Counted from the stretch's first letter, positions 1-6,312 are shown. The stretch: 8,933 nt of DNA from Velamenicoccus sp964471325 (GCA_964471325.1 CAYYFL010000030.1:1-8933); one strand, 5' to 3'. Numbers and translations: made by a program. Notes: generated by a model from the letters alone, not told the origin.

Positions 1-18
1 ATTCTTGACGGTGATCAT
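1..18 (-). CDS. Start of a probable MacB-type ABC transporter ATPase (partial, cut by the window edge)
   Basis: An ATG at 18-16 opens 15 nt after the adaptor stop codon and reads M-I-T-V-K-N before the window ends. MacB/LolD-type ATPases commonly begin with a Met-Ile-x-Val-x-Asn/Asp beta strand, and a TolC plus MacA-like adaptor pair is usually followed by the ABC ATPase/permease. The call therefore rests on six residues plus operon logic. The spacing after the TAG at 36-34 suggests translational coupling; the upstream Shine-Dalgarno is weak (CGGG, or AGGGA further up). It could instead be an RND pump or an unrelated gene. Confidence 0.45.
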
Positions 19-33
19 GGCCCGGTTCGATCC

Positions 34-996
34 CTATTTTTTACGGCGGAACGGCATGAACGGGTTTGTCCCGCCGGTAGAGTTGCCGCTGACGTCATAT
101 TTCTTCGACGCGATAACGACTTCCTCGTCCTTGCTTAACCCCGAAAGGATGGCCGTGTTTTCTTCATCTGAGAGGCCCGTTTTGACCGCGCGCTTCTCAG
201 GTGCCTCGCCATTGCCGCGGTAGACCCATACGAACGTCTCGCCGTTATCCGTAAAGACGGCCTCTTGCGGGACGAGCAGCGCGCCGGACTGCCCTTCCTC
301 CACGAATTCAACGTTGGCGTTCATGCCGGAGCGGAAAAACTCGGGCACTTCTTGCGGCCCCAAATCCACCTTATAGATGGTGACGTTGTTAACGGTCTCG
401 GATTCATAATAAATATGCTCGACGACACAGGAAATCTTCGTGTCCGGATAGGCGTCCAGCTCCACATAGGCCTTTTGGCCCACCTTGATCTTGCCGATAT
501 CCGTCTCATCCACTTGCGCGCGGACGATCAGGTGGTCCGAGAGCACGACAACCGCGTCGGCGGTCGTCACGGTCTGGCCGGGCTGGGTCGTCGCCACGAT
601 CACCTCTCCGTCGATCGGCGCCGACAGCGGGATCGCCTTGTAAGCATCTTCCCAGTATTTCAACGCTTCTTCTCCCTGGCCGCGGGCGTTATCCAGGAGG
701 GCGGCGCGCTCGGTCGAGCTCATCCACGCCAAAATCTGCCCCACCTTGACTTTCTCGCCTTCTTTGACCAGGACGCTCTCGATACGGCCGTTGACCGGCG
801 GCTTGATCTCCAGGCGGTTTTTGGGAAGAACAGTCCCTGTCGTCGAGATCATCGTATGGATCGTCCCGACAACGGGCTTGACGATGCCCCCCTCCTCGCT
901 CCCTGTCCCGCCGCCCTTGAAGACCGCCATCTTCACGATGACAAATCCCGCGACCACCAATAGCCCGATAACGATTTTGCGCAGATTATTTTTCAT
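34..996 (-). CDS. HlyD/MacA-type periplasmic adaptor (membrane fusion protein), 320 aa
   Basis: This is the periplasmic bridge between an inner-membrane pump and the TolC-type channel encoded just upstream. A short charged N-terminus and one membrane segment (about residues 8-23) anchor it, with the rest in the periplasm. Two half-lipoyl strands are visible, around residues 62-92 (IEVKP-like, NGRIESVLVKEGEKV) and 122-150 (SAPIDGEVI...PGQTV). They are followed by the beta-barrel region (VDETDIGKIKVGQ, ~165-235) and a membrane-proximal domain. The helical hairpin between the lipoyl halves is only about 28 residues, much shorter than in MacA or AcrA. The ATG lies inside the tolC-like gene (11-bp overlap), so translation is probably coupled. 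The tail is Gly/Asn/Lys-rich. The family is secure; whether the pump is MacB-type or RND is inferred from the next few codons. Confidence 0.92.
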   Translation of the reverse strand: MKNNLRKIVIGLLVVAGFVIVKMAVFKGGGTGSEEGGIVKPVVGTIHTMISTTGTVLPKNRLEIKPPVNGRIESVLVKEGEKVKVGQILAWMSSTERAALLDNARGQGEEALKYWEDAYKAIPLSAPIDGEVIVATTQPGQTVTTADAVVVLSDHLIVRAQVDETDIGKIKVGQKAYVELDAYPDTKISCVVEHIYYESETVNNVTIYKVDLGPQEVPEFFRSGMNANVEFVEEGQSGALLVPQEAVFTDNGETFVWVYRGNGEAPEKRAVKTGLSDEENTAILSGLSKDEEVVIASKKYDVSGNSTGGTNPFMPFRRKK

Positions 997-2248
997 TTTC
1001 CAGGGTCTCTCCTTTCGCCAGGATCCAATCGGCCTCAGCCAGCAAGGCAGCGGCCTGGGCGTTTAAAAGATTTTTTTTCGCCGATACCAGATCGTCTTCA
1101 ATGATCGTCCAGTTATCATAAGACATCAGACCGATCGAATATTGCGCCTGGGCGATCTTGGAACGCTCCTCGGTCGCAATCAAAAACTTCTGTTTGACGC
1201 TCACATTCTCGACGGCATCCTTTAAGAGGGCCCATGTCTGCTCAAGCGTCACCAAGACGCTATCCTTGGTGCTGCGCTCCGTGGCCTGGGCCTCCGTCAA
1301 AAGCGACTTGGCTCGGTTGAGCTCGGCGGTTTTAAGGCCTCCCTCGAACAACGGCAAAGACAACCCCAGCCCCAAACTCCATGTATTCGACTGAGGCGGC
1401 CAGTGGGCGCTTGATTTCCCGATGCTCGTGTCGGCCGACACAACGGGGAAAAAGTTTTCTTTGGCGGACTTGACGCCGTAGACAGCGGCATTCTTTTCGG
1501 CTACCGTCTTCTGCAGAGAAGGATGCTTGGCCGCGATTGTCTGAAAATCAGGCTCCTGCCCTTGCGATTCCGTCACTTCAAAATCACCCTTGGCCTCCAG
1601 GGACGCGAAATCCTTGCGCCCCATCTCTTTGGTCAACTGCCACTGCGCCACCGTGACGTCCCTTTTGGCCTGTTCCAGCTCAAATTTTGCCTCGGCAAGG
1701 TTGGCCTCGGCGGTCAAAAGCGCTCCCTTGTGCTCCAGGCCGGACTGGTATCTTAAGGAAATAAGGACAAGATTGGACTTACGGATACTGATGATGTCTT
1801 GCGTCACGGCGACAAGATTCTGGGCGTAGAGAAGGTCGATAAAGGCGCTGCGCAGGCGCTGGCGGACATCGGACGATACAAAGCGATAGTTCTCCTTGGA
1901 TGCCTGGATATTCTCTTTGGCGGCGTTGACATCTGAAACAGTCTTAAAACCGTCGAACACGAGTTGGGAACCGGAGACGCCATAGGCATATGTGTCCGCA
2001 GTCGCTCCGGCGGCGGTTTTGGCTGTCGTGCCGCTGATACTGCTGGTGACCTGGGGATAAAGCGTGCTGGCGGTGATCTGTTTATCCGACGTCGACTGCT
2101 TGACACCTTCGACGGCCACGATCAGATCGGGGTTGTTTTTGGCCGCTTCTCTGACGCAATCCTCCCACGTCAACGTCTCAGCCGCCCAGGCGGGACGGCC
2201 CAAGACGACGGCGGCAAAAACCAGAAAGAGTAACGAATTCGGCTTCAT
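986..2248 (-). CDS. TolC-family outer-membrane efflux protein, 420 aa
   Basis: This is the outer-membrane channel subunit of a tripartite exporter. The ATG at 2248 was chosen because it gives a clean signal peptide (MKPNSLLFLVFAAVVLG..., predicted cleavage after Ala-Trp-Ala near residue 22) and lies 4 nt past the stop codon of the upstream regulator gene. An upstream in-frame TTG at 2272 would put charged residues ahead of the signal sequence. The mature protein starts with the family's typical LTWEDCVREAAKNNPDL segment. It then shows two internally similar halves of long amphipathic helices rich in Ala, Lys, Glu and Gln (for example residues 168-195 and 370-410), plus SLGLGLSLPLFEGG, a typical TolC-family strand. 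The length fits the family (about 420-490). It overlaps the adaptor gene by 11 bp. The exported substrate cannot be told from sequence. Confidence 0.93.
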   Translation of the reverse strand: MKPNSLLFLVFAAVVLGRPAWAAETLTWEDCVREAAKNNPDLIVAVEGVKQSTSDKQITASTLYPQVTSSISGTTAKTAAGATADTYAYGVSGSQLVFDGFKTVSDVNAAKENIQASKENYRFVSSDVRQRLRSAFIDLLYAQNLVAVTQDIISIRKSNLVLISLRYQSGLEHKGALLTAEANLAEAKFELEQAKRDVTVAQWQLTKEMGRKDFASLEAKGDFEVTESQGQEPDFQTIAAKHPSLQKTVAEKNAAVYGVKSAKENFFPVVSADTSIGKSSAHWPPQSNTWSLGLGLSLPLFEGGLKTAELNRAKSLLTEAQATERSTKDSVLVTLEQTWALLKDAVENVSVKQKFLIATEERSKIAQAQYSIGLMSYDNWTIIEDDLVSAKKNLLNAQAAALLAEADWILAKGETLENEK

Positions 2249-2252
2249 CGTA

Positions 2253-2483
2253 TTATTTCGACCCAGCCTCAAAAGATTCGCGCAATCTGGATACTTCCGA
2301 CAAAAATCGGCTGAACTCCTCGACAGGAACCAGGCCGATCATGCCCTTGCCCTTCGACAAAACGACCATCTTGTCATTCGCGTGGAGACTGAGCTTCTTA
2401 CGCAGCTCGACGGGGATGACAACCTGGCCTTTGGCGCCCAGGGTGACGGTCCCGTAAACCTTCGGATGCATCGAACGATCCAT
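2253..2483 (-). CDS. AbrB/SpoVT-type transition-state DNA-binding regulator, 76 aa
   Basis: A small swapped-hairpin DNA-binding protein, first gene of the export operon. Residues about 9-45 carry the AbrB signature: GTVTLGAKGQVVIPVELRKK followed by the strand around DKMVVLSKGKGMIGLVP. The C-terminal 20 residues form a charged helix (FSRFLSEVSRLRESFE). The ATG at 2483 has an excellent AGGAGG Shine-Dalgarno at the usual spacing. AbrB-domain proteins can be global regulators or antitoxins; no toxin (PIN, MazF or Doc type) follows here. Instead the tolC-like ATG begins 4 nt after the stop, so a role as local regulator of the exporter is more likely. Autoregulation is suggested, not shown, by the 9-bp direct repeats at its own transcription start. 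Confidence 0.9.
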   Translation of the reverse strand: MDRSMHPKVYGTVTLGAKGQVVIPVELRKKLSLHANDKMVVLSKGKGMIGLVPVEEFSRFLSEVSRLRESFEAGSK

Positions 2484-2495
2484 AACACTCCTCCT

Positions 2496-2558
2496 TCATG
2501 GCTCCGGCAGACTCTTTTGCATGCGTTTCTTGAGAAGATACATGCGGGCATTTGACAT
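2496..2558 (-). CDS. Possible 20-codon leader ORF upstream of the AbrB gene
   Basis: Inside the predicted abrB-type 5' UTR an ATG at 2558 opens a reading frame for MSNARMYLLKKRMQKSLPEP, ending with TGA 12 nt before the abrB-type ATG. An AAGAGG sequence sits only 3 nt upstream of the ATG, which is closer than ideal. The peptide is basic and resembles no leader known to me. The stop lies directly against the abrB Shine-Dalgarno, a geometry that would permit translational coupling. It could equally be a chance frame. Confidence 0.2.
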   Translation of the reverse strand: MSNARMYLLKKRMQKSLPEP

Positions 2559-2603
2559 GCGCCTCTTGGCTCCGCAAGGCGAACCCTCAAGTATGACTTG
2601 TAT

Positions 2604-2621
2604 GAAATGTTAGAAATGTTA
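2604..2621. repeat. Tandem 9-bp repeat at the export-operon start site (candidate operator)
   Basis: GAAATGTTA occurs twice in perfect tandem (2604-2612, 2613-2621), just downstream of the -10 box at 2627-2632, so it covers the expected start site. A second pair, GTATGA at 2591-2596 and 2600-2605, continues the same 9-bp phase. Such phased repeats suit a multimeric regulator, and the AbrB-type protein encoded immediately downstream is the obvious candidate. The binding partner is inferred. Confidence 0.4.
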
Positions 2622-2626
2622 AATTT

Positions 2627-2655
2627 ATTATACCTACCCTCCATGCAGAATGCAA
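2627..2655 (-). promoter_or_regulatory. Sigma-70-type promoter of the AbrB-TolC-adaptor operon
   Basis: Read on the minus strand, TTGCAT (2655-2650) is separated by 17 nt from a perfect TATAAT (2632-2627). The start site would fall near 2620, giving a 5' UTR of about 137 nt. A 12-bp palindrome (TTTTCCGGAAAA, 2661-2672) lies just upstream of the -35 box. No gene lies between here and the upstream AsmA-like gene, and no convincing terminator for that gene was found, so some read-through is possible. Confidence 0.7.
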
Positions 2656-2660
2656 ATCAT

Positions 2661-2672
2661 TTTTCCGGAAAA
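2661..2672. repeat. 12-bp palindrome upstream of the export-operon -35 box
   Basis: TTTTCCGGAAAA is perfectly self-complementary and sits 5 bp upstream of the -35 box, within the 30 bp after the AsmA-like stop codon. It could be an operator half-pair or a weak terminator remnant. It lacks a GC-rich stem and a following T tract, so the terminator reading is poor. Confidence 0.35.
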
Positions 2673-2689
2673 TTTGGAGGCAGGAAAAA

Positions 2690-3448
2690 CTACTTCCCTA
2701 ATATCATCTTGAACGGCATGGATGCGATCTGAAGGACGCTCTTGGCGCCTGTCTTGGCTGTACCCCACGCCGAATCCATGACCTCAGAAACGCTAGAGAC
2801 GATCGGGGAGATCGTCAAATGGATCAGCTTACCGATGTTGGTGTTTTCCAAGGCCTTGAAGATGATAAGCTTCACCGCCTCATCTTCGCCAAGCACCCGG
2901 ACAAATGTCTGATCCTTCATGCCGATGTTAAAGGTATGCGTCTTAGGGCCCAGGGCCGTGTATTCCGTATAAGTCACCTTGCCGATGCTCAAGACAAGGA
3001 CATCAAAAAAGAAAGGAGTTTGATCTGCGGCCGGCCCCTCTGTTTCTCTGACCGGTATGAGTTCCTTGATATTGATCTTGCCCTCTTTGTTCTTGATGAC
3101 GTTGAGGCGCTCGAGATCTATGCCGCAGAGATAGATATGGGGCTTCTTTGAAACAACCATGTCTCCGGGGTCCCAGACGAGATGGATCGCATTGATATAA
3201 GCCAGTTCCTTCTCTTCAAACCCAGGCGGATTATCGATGGCGACCCCCTCGGCATAAACATGGGTCAACAACGGCGAATAGGTCAGCTTCTGTATGGTGA
3301 CATTGATACCCAACTGTTGTTCGATCTCCTGCTCGACCAAATCCTTGATCTTCAAGTGTTTGACAGTCGCAAACGTCGCGCAGGAAAGAATAATGACGAC
3401 AAGAAAGATAACACCCAGGATGATGGCAAACGCTCTGATGATCCTCAC
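2690..3448 (-). CDS. AsmA-like membrane-anchored periplasmic protein, 252 aa
   Basis: The protein has one N-terminal membrane segment (about residues 6-28), then a periplasmic region with the layout of AsmA-family N-termini. That layout is a small helix (LVEQEIEQQLGINVTI), a strand pair, the phrase VAIDNPPGFEEKELAYINAIHLVWD (about 69-93), and a G-K-I-N-I-K-E-L element near 123-130 like the 'xxGxxNlxxL' of AsmA/DUF748 proteins. Full AsmA proteins are usually over 500 residues, so this is a short version with only the first repeat region. It starts with GTG at 3448, supported by AAGGGGG upstream, 19 nt after the zinc-knuckle gene. AsmA-like proteins are linked to outer-membrane lipid homeostasis and transport; its role here is inferred. 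Last gene of the five-gene operon. Confidence 0.7.
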   Translation of the reverse strand: MRIIRAFAIILGVIFLVVIILSCATFATVKHLKIKDLVEQEIEQQLGINVTIQKLTYSPLLTHVYAEGVAIDNPPGFEEKELAYINAIHLVWDPGDMVVSKKPHIYLCGIDLERLNVIKNKEGKINIKELIPVRETEGPAADQTPFFFDVLVLSIGKVTYTEYTALGPKTHTFNIGMKDQTFVRVLGEDEAVKLIIFKALENTNIGKLIHLTISPIVSSVSEVMDSAWGTAKTGAKSVLQIASMPFKMILGK

Positions 3449-3467
3449 AATGCCCCCTTAAAAAGCT

Positions 3468-4187
3468 CTAATTCTCAAACCCCAAATAATCCGATGCCGT
3501 CAAGACGACATCTGCAATGCAGTTCAATAAAGCGACCCCGAAAAAAGCCCAGAATGCGGCACCAGACGCAGTGATGACCATGGGAATGTCTTTGGAAAAA
3601 AACATATCGAAGAATGCCTCCGGCGTACCGCCGAATGCCACAAACGCGACAAAAAATAAAACAATGGAAATGAAATTATTGACGCACCATTTGATGAAGG
3701 TCCAGTAGTGGGCGTGCTTTTTAAAGAACTTCATCCGGAGTGCAATCGTAGAAAGCCAGAAGACATTGGCCGCCAACAAACAGACAAACCACTCAAAAAA
3801 TCTATAGGCATTCTCCTCGCTGCCGCCGATAGCCAGGCACATGGAGTAGTAAGCGAACGAATGAAACAACAAAAGGGGGAAATCGAGGACGAAAACGACC
3901 CAGCGCCACTTTCTGTGTTTCTCGACAAGCAAGGCGGCCGTATACAAGTTCCTCGTCGGCGCAAAGAAAAACCTGATCAAAACAAAAGTGCTGACGACCA
4001 AAAGCGGCAATGCAGCCCAGTTTTTGGCCCGGATCACCGCCTCGGCTGAAGATGCATATCCCCAAGCCATAAAGATCGCATAGATAACTTCGGCCCGGAC
4101 GATAAAATCATCAAAACGCTTATGCAACTCCGCTCCGCAGGCCGAACACACTTTCCGATGACTCCCGCAGACATGACACTGCTCCAT
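3468..4187 (-). CDS. Zinc-knuckle polytopic membrane protein of unknown function, 239 aa
   Basis: Not recognised as a named family. The N-terminus carries a compact four-cysteine knuckle (Cys4, Cys7, Cys14, Cys17 in MEQCHVCGSHRKVCSACG), likely a cytoplasmic zinc ribbon. About six hydrophobic segments follow, near residues 28-46, 57-76, 95-119, 130-151, 169-186 and 204-230, many rich in Phe and Trp. The ATG at 4187 is preceded by AGAGGGGG at good spacing and lies 8 nt after the previous stop codon. The short gaps on both sides (8 and 19 nt) place it firmly in the same operon as the PilZ and AsmA-like genes. Function unknown; an envelope role is suggested by its neighbours only. Confidence 0.8.
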   Translation of the reverse strand: MEQCHVCGSHRKVCSACGAELHKRFDDFIVRAEVIYAIFMAWGYASSAEAVIRAKNWAALPLLVVSTFVLIRFFFAPTRNLYTAALLVEKHRKWRWVVFVLDFPLLLFHSFAYYSMCLAIGGSEENAYRFFEWFVCLLAANVFWLSTIALRMKFFKKHAHYWTFIKWCVNNFISIVLFFVAFVAFGGTPEAFFDMFFSKDIPMVITASGAAFWAFFGVALLNCIADVVLTASDYLGFEN

Positions 4188-4195
4188 GGCCCCCT

Positions 4196-4780
4196 CTAGA
4201 ATCTCTCTGTTTTTTGGATCTCGTCTTTGAAATACGTTAGGGGCACGCCGCCGGTCTGAACCTGGCAGCGGGCGTCCGTCTCTTCCAACAATTTTCCCTC
4301 AATGACATGACCGTCTTTAAGATAAACCCTGATCCCCTGGCCGGCAGGAATTTCAGTCTCGCCGTTCTTTCCGCCTCCCCCTGCCGCGGGTCCGCCCTGA
4401 TCTTCAAACTCGATCATTCTGGGCTCTGCCGTCCTGGGACTGCTCTCCGCGGCTGCATCGGCCTGCGGCGTGCCGCCGAGTTGCTTCAGAAGGGCGTCGC
4501 CTTTGGCTGAAAGCGCCTCGCCGCCCTCCCCATAGATCTTTGTAACGGCCTCACCCGCCGCATGGCTCTCCCGGCCCGTCCTTTCTTCAGCGCCGGCGCC
4601 CTCTGCTTTTTTGGCTGCTGCGGCCGCGGTCACAGCTTCTGTCAAGGCCGAATATTCCGCCGCTGATTGAGCCTGCGCGGCATCTGCCGGAGCAAAGACA
4701 AAAACCAAGCATCCTGCCGCAAACAATAAGAGCTCGTGCCGGTCCCTGAGAAAAAGAGTCGTCTTATTCCTCATTTTCAT
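4196..4780 (-). CDS. Secreted Ala-rich protein with a small C-terminal beta domain, 194 aa
   Basis: Not recognised as a named family. An N-terminal signal sequence (hydrophobic residues about 17-34, cleavage likely near Ala-Asp-Ala) leads into a low-complexity stretch rich in Ala, Glu and Gly (about 35-145). A compact C-terminal domain (about 148-194, beginning IRVYLKDGHVIEGKLLEETD) looks like a small SH3/Sm-like barrel: strand, Gly turn, 'G-K-L-L-E-E', then LTYFKDEIQKTERF. Cys24 sits in FAAGC but lacks a canonical lipobox and is followed by more hydrophobic residues, so lipidation is doubtful. The ATG lies inside the PilZ gene (17-bp overlap), implying translational coupling; a second ATG two codons in is also possible. 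It is probably periplasmic. Confidence 0.75.
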   Translation of the reverse strand: MKMRNKTTLFLRDRHELLLFAAGCLVFVFAPADAAQAQSAAEYSALTEAVTAAAAAKKAEGAGAEERTGRESHAAGEAVTKIYGEGGEALSAKGDALLKQLGGTPQADAAAESSPRTAEPRMIEFEDQGGPAAGGGGKNGETEIPAGQGIRVYLKDGHVIEGKLLEETDARCQVQTGGVPLTYFKDEIQKTERF

Positions 4781-5165
4781 GCAAGGGCTGCTGGCCCCGG
4801 CTCAGGCGATGAATGATGAAATCGGCTATTTCCTTCTTGTCTGCTTCGCTGATATCCAAAAACTTGATGCCGGCCGCGTTGAAAGCTCCGGTCCCCGCGG
4901 CATGCTTATCTTCGCCGGCATTAAATTTGCCCAACCATATCACCCTGCCCCGGCCCTGAATGAGGCTGCCGCCGGGCAGTGTAAATTCAAGCTCTAATGT
5001 TTCATCAATACCCACGGGTTCCCGCAAAATCAGGCAAATCCCGACGACAGAGATATTTCTCGACTGGGCTTTTTTCTGCGGCTGTCCGGCCGAAGACTCC
5101 GCCTGCGTCCTCCATCTGACCATGACGTCTAAGCCCACCCTGACATAACCCCTTCTTTCCTCCAT
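4764..5165 (-). CDS. PilZ-domain protein (probable c-di-GMP receptor), 133 aa
   Basis: A single PilZ domain with both ligand-binding signatures: R5-x3-R9 in EERRGYVRV, and N37-x-S39-x2-G42 in RNISVVGICL. These are followed by the expected beta strands (ETLELEFTLPGG, GRGRVIWLGK, GIKFLDIS) and a C-terminal helix (DKKEIADFIIHRL). The ATG at 5165 was chosen because AGGAGGGG precedes it at good spacing and it begins exactly at the domain; the open frame upstream overlaps the neighbouring gene and lacks sense. PilZ proteins bind c-di-GMP and act on partners by contact. The partners here are probably the membrane proteins of the same operon, which is an inference. Overlaps the following gene by 17 bp. 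Confidence 0.92.
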   Translation of the reverse strand: MEERRGYVRVGLDVMVRWRTQAESSAGQPQKKAQSRNISVVGICLILREPVGIDETLELEFTLPGGSLIQGRGRVIWLGKFNAGEDKHAAGTGAFNAAGIKFLDISEADKKEIADFIIHRLSRGQQPLHENEE

Positions 5166-5184
5166 ACCCCTCCTGACGAATGAC

Positions 5185-5889
5185 TTATTTCCCGGTTTCA
5201 GGGAACATAAAACCAAGGATGACAAGAACCCATAAAAGCGAACCGACGACAATGCCGAAAATGTTCCAGCCGTTGAACCGGCCGTCCACCTGGGCCTGCG
5301 GCGACAACCGCTGACCAAGATTATTGATGGCCCTCTGGACGGTCAAAAGCGGGATGAAAGAAAACGACGAAATCAGATCATAGGGACTTGGCAGCTTATA
5401 TGTAATGATCATAAGAATGTAGCACGTCGCCAGGGCGCCGGCTTTCATATCGGCCCCAACCTGGTGTTGATCGCTATAATCCCTGACAATTTTAAAAAGA
5501 CTGTAACAAAACAGCGGCCCAAAGATACCTCTGGCCAGAGGACTCACCTTGAAATCGTGTTTTTCTTTCAAAAATTTCCAGTTCCTGTAAAACCAATAGA
5601 TCTCGTAAACCCCCCACGTAAAGAAGGCCATGAGAGCCAGTTTCTTCTGGGAGACCGCGAAAAACGGCTGCCCCACATCCTTGCGATAATCGCGGCCTTT
5701 GAGCATCGACTCTTCAAGATTCTTCTGCGCCGGCGGCTTGATCCCTTTGGCGGCCAGCTCCTCCTTGATAACATCGAAGGCGCCGTCCGGCCACTCATGC
5801 CGCTTGTTCTCGACCCAAATATCCAAGAGTTCCTGTTTCGTCTTCTGCCGAAGAGCACTCCTCAACTGCGCTTCTTCCATCTTATCCAT
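5185..5889 (-). CDS. DUF4234-like membrane protein, 234 aa; first gene of the PilZ operon
   Basis: The soluble N-terminal part (about residues 1-75) contains a helical element TKQELLDIWVENKRHEWPDGAFDVIKEELAAKGI. Then comes a DUF4234-like membrane region: FFAVSQKKLALMAFFTWGVYEIYWFYRNWKFLKE (about 76-109), two or three further hydrophobic segments near 122-134, 152-165 and 172-186, and a final one at 208-230. The ATG at 5889 has a strong GGAGGAGAG site; an upstream start would add a stretch without SD support. The PilZ gene follows after 19 nt. Function is unknown for this family. An intrinsic terminator ends only 36 nt upstream of the start, so expression may depend on terminator read-through. 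Confidence 0.8.
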   Translation of the reverse strand: MDKMEEAQLRSALRQKTKQELLDIWVENKRHEWPDGAFDVIKEELAAKGIKPPAQKNLEESMLKGRDYRKDVGQPFFAVSQKKLALMAFFTWGVYEIYWFYRNWKFLKEKHDFKVSPLARGIFGPLFCYSLFKIVRDYSDQHQVGADMKAGALATCYILMIITYKLPSPYDLISSFSFIPLLTVQRAINNLGQRLSPQAQVDGRFNGWNIFGIVVGSLLWVLVILGFMFPETGK

Positions 5890-5924
5890 GGACTCTCCTC
5901 CATACTGACGGCAAACCACCCATG

Positions 5925-5957
5925 AAAAAACCAAGAACGCGCTTACAACGCTCTTGG
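5925..5957 (-). terminator. Intrinsic terminator just upstream of the DUF4234-like gene
   Basis: On the minus strand CCAAGAGCG (5957-5949) pairs with CGTTCTTGG (5939-5931), a 9-bp stem with one G-U pair and a 9-nt loop, followed at once by six T residues (5930-5925). This is a textbook Rho-independent terminator, but it is positioned 36 nt before the ATG of a gene in the same direction. It therefore either attenuates the operon or ends a separate upstream RNA. Confidence 0.75.
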
Positions 5958-6028
5958 CCTCTTCTTGCGGGATACGGCATCCATGCCCTCAAACACCGTT
6001 ACAACCCAGTGGAATCCCCCTGGCTTGC

Positions 6029-6051
6029 CCTCGGGAGGGAACCCCCCGAGG
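6029..6051. repeat. GC-rich stem-loop in the PilZ-operon leader
   Basis: CCTCGGG (6029-6035) is complementary to CCCGAGG (6045-6051) with a 9-nt loop. It lies 17 bp from the CCCGGCTTTAAAGCCGGG palindrome, giving a paired-palindrome layout like bacterial REP/BIME elements. Confidence 0.5.
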
Positions 6052-6060
6052 CAGCACCAC

Positions 6061-6095
6061 ATTCCTGCCCGGCTTTAAAGCCGGGAATTCCTGCC
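6061..6095. repeat. REP-like element: 18-bp palindrome flanked by 9-bp direct repeats
   Basis: CCCGGCTTTAAAGCCGGG (6068-6085) is a perfect palindrome. ATTCCTGCC occurs at 6061-6069 and again at 6087-6095. GC-rich palindromes with a central CTTTAAAG resemble REP sequences and the ends of IS200/IS605-type elements, but no Y1 transposase is in the window. Whether it is dispersed in the genome cannot be seen here. Confidence 0.45.
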
Positions 6096-6227
6096 GAGGG
6101 ATTGAAAATTTTATCCTGGACAGACTGAACGCTCCATGAAAAACATTTCGCAGTCGGTTCAGGGCTGGCGCAGGATCTCGCTACGCACTAAAGAAAAAGG
6201 AAGCCGTCGAACCGTCTGCCTGCTTGT

Positions 6228-6251
6228 CTGGCCTTGCCCCTGGCCTTGCCC
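6228..6251. repeat. Perfect tandem 12-mer in the leader
   Basis: CTGGCCTTGCCC is repeated exactly at 6228-6239 and 6240-6251. The second copy forms one arm of the adjacent GC-rich hairpin, and both carry CTTGCC, which can pair with the GGCAAG at 6266-6271. It looks like a local slippage duplication that created alternative pairing partners. Confidence 0.55.
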
Positions 6252-6263
6252 GAAGGGCAGGCC
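6242..6263. repeat. GC-rich hairpin in the leader
   Basis: GGCCT (6242-6246) pairs with AGGCC (6259-6263) and GCCC (6248-6251) with GGGC (6255-6258), with one bulged T and a GAA triloop on the plus strand. It is very stable on either strand. No T tract follows on the minus strand, so it is not a terminator by itself. Confidence 0.5.
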
Positions 6264-6266
6264 GAG

Positions 6267-6304
6267 GCAAGTGAGTAGATGTTCCGGCGGATTTTCTCAC
6301 TTGC
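6267..6304 (-). promoter_or_regulatory. 5'-terminal leader hairpin with a competing partner
   Basis: GCAAGTGAG (6267-6275 on plus) and CTCACTTGC (6296-6304) form a perfect 9-bp stem with a 20-nt loop. On the minus-strand RNA it begins about 2 nt after the predicted start. Its CTTGCC end (6271-6266) can instead pair with downstream GGCAAG copies (6238-6233 or 6250-6245), so the two structures are mutually exclusive, a layout typical of switching leaders. Confidence 0.45.
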
Positions 6305-6312
6305 TTACGCTT

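Larger units (their letters stand above)
5925..6306 (-). ncRNA. Candidate ~380-nt structured leader RNA or independent small RNA
   Basis: A near-consensus promoter predicts a start at about 6306 and an intrinsic terminator ends at 5925, bounding an RNA of about 380 nt with no coding potential. Several stable hairpins lie between, the first starting within a few bases of the predicted 5' end. I searched by eye for tmRNA, RNase P, 6S and c-di-GMP riboswitch hallmarks and found none. No clear antiterminator complementary to the terminator arms was seen, so an independent RNA is as plausible as an attenuator. Confidence 0.35.

Noticed and set aside
265..963. 232-codon plus-strand frame opposite the adaptor gene
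   Set aside because: His/Arg/Asp-rich shadow of a clearly homologous minus-strand gene, with no start signal.
2253..2483. AbrB-type protein as an antitoxin
   Set aside because: No toxin-like gene follows or precedes it; the next genes encode an exporter.
5166..5318. Upstream extension of the PilZ protein (51 codons)
   Set aside because: It overlaps the DUF4234-like gene and lacks a Shine-Dalgarno site, whereas the ATG at 5165 has AGGAGGGG and begins at the PilZ RxxxR motif.
5925..6306. Known c-di-GMP riboswitch, tmRNA, RNase P or 6S RNA
   Set aside because: Their conserved core sequences were looked for by eye in the minus-strand leader and not found; only a covariance-model search could exclude a diverged form.
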